DNA from: Spirochaetaceae bacterium
Lineage (GTDB): Bacteria; Spirochaetota; Spirochaetia; SZUA-6; Bin103
NCBI GenBank assembly: GCA_028820215.1
Contig: JAPPKD010000167.1
Location: forward strand, 1 to 36,437
Reading direction: 5' to 3'
DNA length: 36,437 nt
Position numbers and translations under genes: made by a program. Position 1 is the first letter of the stretch. Each line of letters opens with the position of its first letter. Shown in pieces: positions 31,980 to 36,437 of this stretch. The notes below the pieces were generated by a model. The model was not told the DNA's origin, ran no database searches, and worked only from the letters and a program-made list of their open reading frames with translations.

Positions 31980-33125
31980 ATGAAACCAGTTAGCGCCGCC
32001 GTCGGACCCGTTCGCATCCTGTCTGTGTTCGGCACGCGGCCGGAGGCGGTGAAGATGGCGCCGGTGGCGCGCACGCTTGCCGCAGCCGACGGGGTAGACC
32101 ATCGCATCTGCGTGACGGCCCAGCACCGGGAGATGCTGGACTCGGTGCTGGAGCTGTTCGAGTTGAACCCGGAGTACGACCTTGACGTGATGGCGCCGAA
32201 CCAGGACGCGACGCACGTCACGTGCGCGGTGCTCACGGGCATGCGTGACGTGCTGGCGGAGGTGCGGCCGGACCGCGTGCTCGTGCACGGCGACCCGACG
32301 ACCGCCCTGGCTGCCGCGCTCGCCGCCTACTACGCGAAAGTGCCGGTCGGGCACGTGGAGGCGGGGCTCCGCACGGGCGACCGGTATGCGCCGTGGCCGG
32401 AAGAGATGAACCGCCGGATCGCCGACGCGATCAGTGACCGTCATTATGCGCCGACGGAGGGGTCGCGGCAGAACCTGCTGGCGGAAGGGATCCCGGATGC
32501 GGGCATCACGGTGACCGGGAACACCTGCATCGACGCCCTGCACCACGTCGCGGAGCGGCTCGGCAGCGATGCGGCGTTGTCCGCGCGTGCGCGGGAATCT
32601 CTGCCCCCGCGGTCAACCGGCCGGCGGCTGATCCTGGTGACCGCGCATCGGCGGGAGAACTTCGGCGCCGGATTCGAGGAGATCTGCCGCGCGCTGGCAG
32701 CGATCGGCGCCCGCGACGACGTCGAGATCGTCTTTCCCGTGCACCCCAACCCCAACGTGCAGGAGCCGGTGCGGCGCCACCTGAGCGGCCGGCCGCACAT
32801 CCACCTCATCGATCCCCTGGACTACCTGAGCTTCGTGGCGGTGATGAGCGACGCGCACCTGATCGTCACCGACTCCGGCGGCATCCAGGAGGAAGCGCCG
32901 GCGCTCGGCAAGCCGGTGTTGGTGATGCGGGAGGTCACCGAGCGGCCGGAGGCGATCGCGGCGGGGACCATCCGGCTGGTGGGCACCGACACGGAACGGA
33001 TCGTTGGGGAGACGGAGCGGCTGTTGGAGGACGAGGAGGCATACGCGGCCATGGCGCGCGCGGCCAATCCGTTCGGTGACGGGCACGCGAGCGAGCGCAT
33101 CCTTGCCGAGCTGACCGGTGGCTGA
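31980..33125 (+). CDS. wecB: UDP-N-acetylglucosamine 2-epimerase (non-hydrolysing)
   Basis: This cytoplasmic enzyme converts UDP-GlcNAc to UDP-ManNAc. The 381-residue product shows the family blocks ILSVFGTRPEAVKMAPVA, CVTAQHREMLDSVLELF, VLVHGDPTTALAAALAAYY (usually GDTTT), GHVEAGLRTGDRYAPWPEEM, LILVTAHRRENFGAGFEEIC and SDAHLIVTDSGGIQEEAPAL. Length matches the family (~375). It ends in an 8-base overlap with the wecC GTG start, the expected order for making UDP-ManNAcA. Confidence 0.95.
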   Translation: MKPVSAAVGPVRILSVFGTRPEAVKMAPVARTLAAADGVDHRICVTAQHREMLDSVLELFELNPEYDLDVMAPNQDATHVTCAVLTGMRDVLAEVRPDRVLVHGDPTTALAAALAAYYAKVPVGHVEAGLRTGDRYAPWPEEMNRRIADAISDRHYAPTEGSRQNLLAEGIPDAGITVTGNTCIDALHHVAERLGSDAALSARARESLPPRSTGRRLILVTAHRRENFGAGFEEICRALAAIGARDDVEIVFPVHPNPNVQEPVRRHLSGRPHIHLIDPLDYLSFVAVMSDAHLIVTDSGGIQEEAPALGKPVLVMREVTERPEAIAAGTIRLVGTDTERIVGETERLLEDEEAYAAMARAANPFGDGHASERILAELTGG

Positions 33126-34380
33126 CGCGCGGCCGCGGCGGGTGTCCGTGATCGGGCTGGGCTACGTGGGGCTGCCGACCGCGGCCAGCATTGCCGCCCG
33201 CGGCATCGAGGTGACCGGCGTCGACGTGGACACGGAACGCCTCTCAGCGATCGCGTCCGGGGTGGCGCCGACCGCCGAGGCGGACGTGAACGACCTGGTG
33301 CGCACGGTGGTCGCGGCCGGCGCGCTACGGACGGCGGTGACCCCGGAGCCGTCTGACGCGTTCATCATCGCCGTGCCGACGCCGCACGGACCGGATCACG
33401 CCCCGGACGTGAGCTTCGTGCGGACAGCCGCGGAGAGCCTGGCTCCGCTACTCCGACCTGGCAATCTGGTGGTCCTGGAGTCCACGTCGCCGGTCGGGAC
33501 GACGGAGCAGCTCTGCGCCTGGCTTGCCGAGTCGCGCAGCGACCTGTCGTTTCCGCATGAGGCAGGGGCAGAGAGCGACATGCGCGTCGCGTATAGCCCG
33601 GAGCGGGCGATCCCGGGGAACATGCTGCACGAGCTGACCAACAACGATCGGGTCGTCGGCGGCGTCTCCGGCCCCTGCGCGACCGCGGCCGCCGGGCTCT
33701 ATCGGGTGTTCGTGCGCGGCCGGTGCCACCTGACCTGCGCGCGCACCGCGGAGCTGGTGAAGCTCACCGAGAACGCGTACCGGGACGTGAACATCGCGTT
33801 CGCGAACGAGATCTCGCTGGTGTGCGACTCGCTGGGAGTGGATCCCTGGGAGCTCATCGGGCTGGCCAACCGGCACCCGCGGGTCGACATCCTGCGGCCG
33901 GGGCCGGGCGTCGGCGGCCACTGCATTGCGGTCGATCCGTGGTTCGTCGTCCACTCCGCGCCGGAACGGACGCCGCTCATCCGGGCAGCCCGGCAGGTGA
34001 ACGGCGGCAAGCCGCTGTGGGTGGCGGAGCAGGTGCTGGCCGCCTGCCAGGGCATCGAGGCCCCGGTGATCGCCTGCCTTGGCCTCGCCTACAAGGCCGA
34101 CGTGGGCGACCTGCGCGAGAGTCCGGCGATCGCCGTGATTGAGCGGCTGCAGGAAACGTGCCCCGGCCGCCTGCTGGTGGTCGAGCCCCACGTCGACCAC
34201 CTGCCACCCGGTCTCGCGGCCGGCGGACGGACGACGCTGGTCAGCCTGGACCAGGCGCTGGCAGCCGACGTGCTCGTGTTGCTGACCGATCACCAGGAGT
34301 TCCGCCGCGTCGATCGAACGTGCGTCGCCGGCAAGCGCGTCATCGACACGCGCGGGACCTGGCACGACAAGGCGGAATAG
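33118..34380 (+). CDS. wecC: UDP-N-acetyl-D-mannosamine dehydrogenase
   Basis: This enzyme oxidises UDP-ManNAc to UDP-ManNAcA with two NAD. The 420-residue product has the Rossmann start VSVIGLGYVGLPTAAS, VVLESTSPVGTTEQL, AELVKLTENAYRDVNIAFAN with the catalytic Lys, and the catalytic Cys269 in PGPGVGGHCIAVDPWF. It also has IACLGLAYKADVGDLRESP and ADVLVLLTDHQEF. Length is normal. The coding piece 33847-34119 recurs in diverged form at 36118-36383, beyond the inserted ATPase/TOPRIM module that starts only two bases after this stop on the opposite strand. Confidence 0.95.
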   Translation: MADARPRRVSVIGLGYVGLPTAASIAARGIEVTGVDVDTERLSAIASGVAPTAEADVNDLVRTVVAAGALRTAVTPEPSDAFIIAVPTPHGPDHAPDVSFVRTAAESLAPLLRPGNLVVLESTSPVGTTEQLCAWLAESRSDLSFPHEAGAESDMRVAYSPERAIPGNMLHELTNNDRVVGGVSGPCATAAAGLYRVFVRGRCHLTCARTAELVKLTENAYRDVNIAFANEISLVCDSLGVDPWELIGLANRHPRVDILRPGPGVGGHCIAVDPWFVVHSAPERTPLIRAARQVNGGKPLWVAEQVLAACQGIEAPVIACLGLAYKADVGDLRESPAIAVIERLQETCPGRLLVVEPHVDHLPPGLAAGGRTTLVSLDQALAADVLVLLTDHQEFRRVDRTCVAGKRVIDTRGTWHDKAE

Positions 34381-34382
34381 GT

Positions 34383-34927
34383 TCAAAGATTGGAGACCCA
34401 CCGTCGGTATTCCGTGCACGCAGTGGTCAGCGACGACGGCGCAGGTTCGCGGAGCCTGCCCTGCTGGCACATGTCGACGAGCGCTGCGACATGCGGTGCG
34501 CACTCCCTCGGCCGTCGCAATCTCGGATAGTCGTCCTTCTGTTCGTCAACCGATTGACCGTCCAGATATGCGATCCACGTTTCGATGTTCCAGGTGGGCA
34601 CAAGTACCAGAACGTTGTCCCCCGGTTTTCCTATCGGGCGCTCTTGCTCAGGGCATGCACGCTCAAGCTGTGCGATCCGTCGCTCAACACCTTTGTCGTC
34701 ACCGTCTATCATCGCTACGAGCGCTCGGGATACCCTCCTGCGACGGTGTTCTATCAGCTCTCTCGGAAACCGGTTCCGTACAAATTTCTCGGCGGAACAT
34801 CGGCCCTTTGGGGCATCTCAACTCGTATCTTCCCGGCCTCCCAACCGGTCTTGACGAGGAATCGTCGCATGAACGCCTGCTGTTGCTGGTCTTCACACAA
34901 CAAGACAATATGAACTTCTCTGCTCAT
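34383..34927 (-). pseudogene. TOPRIM-like partner of the ATPase, frameshifted in a C run
   Basis: The first frame starts at ATG 34927, overlapping the ATPase stop (ATGA), and reads MSREVHIVLLCEDQQQQAFM (E12 a likely TOPRIM Glu) up to KIRVEMP. It then leaves frame and stops near 34754. The other frame continues at KGRCSAEKFVRNRFPREL and ALVAMIDGDDKGVERRI (DxD pair), followed by LVPTWNIETWIAYLDGQ, and stops at 34383. The shift lies in GGGG at 34810-34813 (plus strand): one more base would restore a ~182-residue protein. This resembles small TOPRIM-like proteins encoded next to SMC-like ATPases. Decay, phase variation or assembly error are all open. Confidence 0.7.
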
Positions 34928-36051
34928 TCCTCCCAACCCCTGGCGATGAGTTCGGAGAGCCTGAGTCCGTCGGTATCCGCTCCCACCTGAGGTTTACGTG
35001 TGGTTACGACCCCGGATATTTCCTTGTCCAACAGGACACCGTGCTCACCGCCAAGGTAGTCGATCAACTCCGGATGATGAGAAGTGATCACCGCCTGTGA
35101 CAACGTCGCGCCGCAGGCATCCTCGAGGTTCATGAGCCACGGCTGGATTTCCGGAAGTGCCACGTAGTTTTCTGGTTCATCGAGAAACAGGGTGTATCCC
35201 TGATCGCTTGAGAGTTGCGTGAGGCCGTACAGGGCCACCAGTGCCCGTTGACCGTCGGAAATCTCTTCGAAGCGCAACTCGTAAGATTCCTGAGGATCCA
35301 TATCTTCGCGATCGACAAACGCCACCATGAGCGCGCGTGTCTCATGGCCAATTCTCTCCAGGCGAATTCCCTTCAATCCCCCGCCAAGCGCCTGTTTCAG
35401 TGTGTTCGTGAACTCGGGGACCAGATCTGGACGCTCCTGAAGTACATGGCGGTACCAGTCAGAGAAATTTCGGCCATCGCGCTCCAGCAAAGGTGCCTCA
35501 CTGTCCGACTCCGTTACGATGCTCGGTGGATGAATGCCGCACACGAGTACCTTCCTCATGAACTCCAGGAAGCTTGTCAAGCGTGTGTTGTCGCCACGGG
35601 ACGCGACCCGTGCGAGTGCGGACTCCGACCAGTCAGCGGCATAGATTGGCCCGGGAGAATGATTGTCTCGATAGAGCTTGACCTCGCCTTGCGAGCACTC
35701 AAAGAGTGGCCGTCCGTCCGCTACCAGCCTCTCGATGTGGATGCGCGCCTTCTTCGAAGGTCGCTCATGCTCAACCTCGAGCCGGTAGGTAAAATCCCCA
35801 GGCTCCAACCGTATGTCGATCTCGAATATCTGGAGATCTTGACGCTGCCAGCGCGTCAAGGTGCGCGTTGGGAACGTATCGGCATCGGTGACCCTGGCAT
35901 CGCCGGACAGAAGCCGGCGCAACGCGTACATGATGTCGAGTACAGCGGTCTTGCCGACCCCACTGGGACCGAGCAGCAGAGACAGCTCCTGGAGATGCAA
36001 CTCGAAATTCACCAAGCACTTGTAGTTGTTGACGTATAGTCTTTGTATCAT
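34924..36051 (-). CDS. SMC/ABC-type AAA ATPase (OLD-like, defence-type)
   Basis: This 375-residue ATPase has the Walker A GPSGVGKTA at 28-36, the signature EISDGQRA at 263-270, Walker B YTLFLDEPENY at 286-296, and the H-loop TSHHPE at 323-328. The middle (~60-250) is strand-rich. This is the AAA_21/AAA_15-type ATPase layout seen in split OLD systems such as PARIS-like and related defence pairs. ATG at 36051 (MIQRLYVNNYKCL) is chosen because it begins the first beta strand and follows a GGAG/GGGA stretch. The open frame extends to 36261 only through the antisense of a wecC copy. The stop overlaps the TOPRIM-like gene (ATGA). Less GC-rich than wecC. Confidence 0.85.
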   Translation of the reverse strand: MIQRLYVNNYKCLVNFELHLQELSLLLGPSGVGKTAVLDIMYALRRLLSGDARVTDADTFPTRTLTRWQRQDLQIFEIDIRLEPGDFTYRLEVEHERPSKKARIHIERLVADGRPLFECSQGEVKLYRDNHSPGPIYAADWSESALARVASRGDNTRLTSFLEFMRKVLVCGIHPPSIVTESDSEAPLLERDGRNFSDWYRHVLQERPDLVPEFTNTLKQALGGGLKGIRLERIGHETRALMVAFVDREDMDPQESYELRFEEISDGQRALVALYGLTQLSSDQGYTLFLDEPENYVALPEIQPWLMNLEDACGATLSQAVITSHHPELIDYLGGEHGVLLDKEISGVVTTRKPQVGADTDGLRLSELIARGWEE

Positions 36052-36117
36052 CCCAATGCTCCGATCGACGGTATCGAGTCGGTCGCGTTGACTGTACCAT
36101 GTCGCAGCCGACGCCGG

Positions 36118-36383
36118 TGGGAGCTCATCAGGCTGGCCAACCGCGCGTCGACATCCTGCAGCCGGGTCCGGGCGTCGGCGGCCACTGCATCGCGGTCGAT
36201 CCGTTGGTTCATCGTCCACTCGGCGCCGGAGCGGACGCCGCTCATCCAGGCGGCCCGCCACGTGAACGGCGGCAAGCCGCTGTGGGTGGCGGAGCAGGTG
36301 CTGGCCGCCTGCCCGGGCATCGAGGCCCCGGTGATCGCCTGCCTTGGCCTCGCCTACAAGGCCGACGTGGGCGATCTACGCGA
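36118..36383 (+). pseudogene. Diverged partial copy of wecC
   Basis: About 270 bases match wecC positions 33847-34119, with scattered substitutions, a 7-base deletion near 36140 (CCAACCGCGCGTCGAC versus a longer form) and a 1-base insertion (GATCCGTTGGTTC) that break the frame. It codes recognisably for VHSAPERTPLIQAARHVNGG and IEAPVIACLGLAYKADVGDL. The match stops sharply at CTACGCGAG, and nothing recognisable follows up to the window end. It has no start or stop and is not functional. Confidence 0.88.
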
Positions 36384-36437
36384 GTGTTGGGTCCCACGTA
36401 GTTTCGTCAGGGAATTCCCGGAATGATTCGCCCGGGT

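Noticed and set aside
36052..36261. 70-residue N-terminal extension of the ATPase
   Set aside because: It reads the antisense of the wecC fragment; the ATPase fold starts at MIQRLYVNNY.
1..36437. tRNA, rRNA or CRISPR arrays
   Set aside because: Scanning by eye found no T-arm consensus within a plausible cloverleaf, no rRNA sequence and no regularly spaced repeats; a tRNAscan run would settle it.

Overview
The window is about 36 kb from a GC-rich bacterium with two membranes: it encodes two lipobox proteins and a probable outer-membrane beta-strand protein. The phylum cannot be fixed from sequence alone. A small cysteine-rich protein next to coaD is reminiscent of Spirochaetota, but that is a weak hint. 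The first ~95 bases are G/C homopolymer-like and look like a poor contig edge. Several genes carry single frameshifts, so either real decay or assembly error must be kept in mind throughout.

Housekeeping and signalling part (1-14.2 kb). It holds the C-terminal half of an MFS exporter; coaD (coenzyme A synthesis); a zinc-ribbon protein followed by a pair of related hairpin elements; a two-gene OmpR/BaeS-type two-component system; and a secreted Gly/Ser/Glu-rich protein with an FxLYD-like core. Next come a cytoplasmic papain-type cysteine peptidase, a one-helix membrane protein, and a single-polypeptide two-component protein (GAF, PAS-like region, kinase, receiver, OmpR-type DNA-binding domain). 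That last gene has a phased operator-like array upstream. A frameshifted DUF1232 gene, a MntA/HepT-type nucleotidyltransferase/HEPN pair, a small lipoprotein, a 951-residue metallopeptidase-like lipoprotein and an outer-membrane-like protein follow.

Decayed accessory zone (14.2-18.8 kb). It contains a truncated PIN toxin with an intact ribbon-helix-helix antitoxin, a HigA antitoxin remnant, an Rpn-type nuclease remnant, two genes with the same kind of charged, proline-ended tail (one broken), a possible sulfotransferase N-terminal fragment, and one intact secreted protein of unknown role. Long stretches have no credible gene.

Surface polysaccharide locus (18.8-34.4 kb). A CapK/PaaK-like adenylate-forming enzyme and a GT4 glycosyltransferase run leftwards. 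A second GT4 enzyme, a Wzx-type flippase, a Wzy-type polymerase, a fused alcohol dehydrogenase/Gfo-Idh-MocA oxidoreductase, a heparinase II/III family protein, a WbuB-like GT4 enzyme, wecB and wecC run rightwards. WecB and WecC would supply UDP-ManNAcA, the glycosyltransferases would build the repeat unit, Wzx would flip it and Wzy would polymerise it. The part from about 18.8 to 25.6 kb is visibly less GC-rich than its flanks, suggesting transfer.

Two small modules interrupt this locus. A translationally coupled HEPN-type pair (28.0-28.9 kb) sits between the fused oxidoreductase and the heparinase-family gene. An SMC-like ATPase plus TOPRIM-like protein (34.4-36.05 kb, minus strand; the TOPRIM gene is frameshifted) sits between wecC and a diverged 270-bp copy of part of wecC. 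The second module is the best candidate for an OLD-like defence system.
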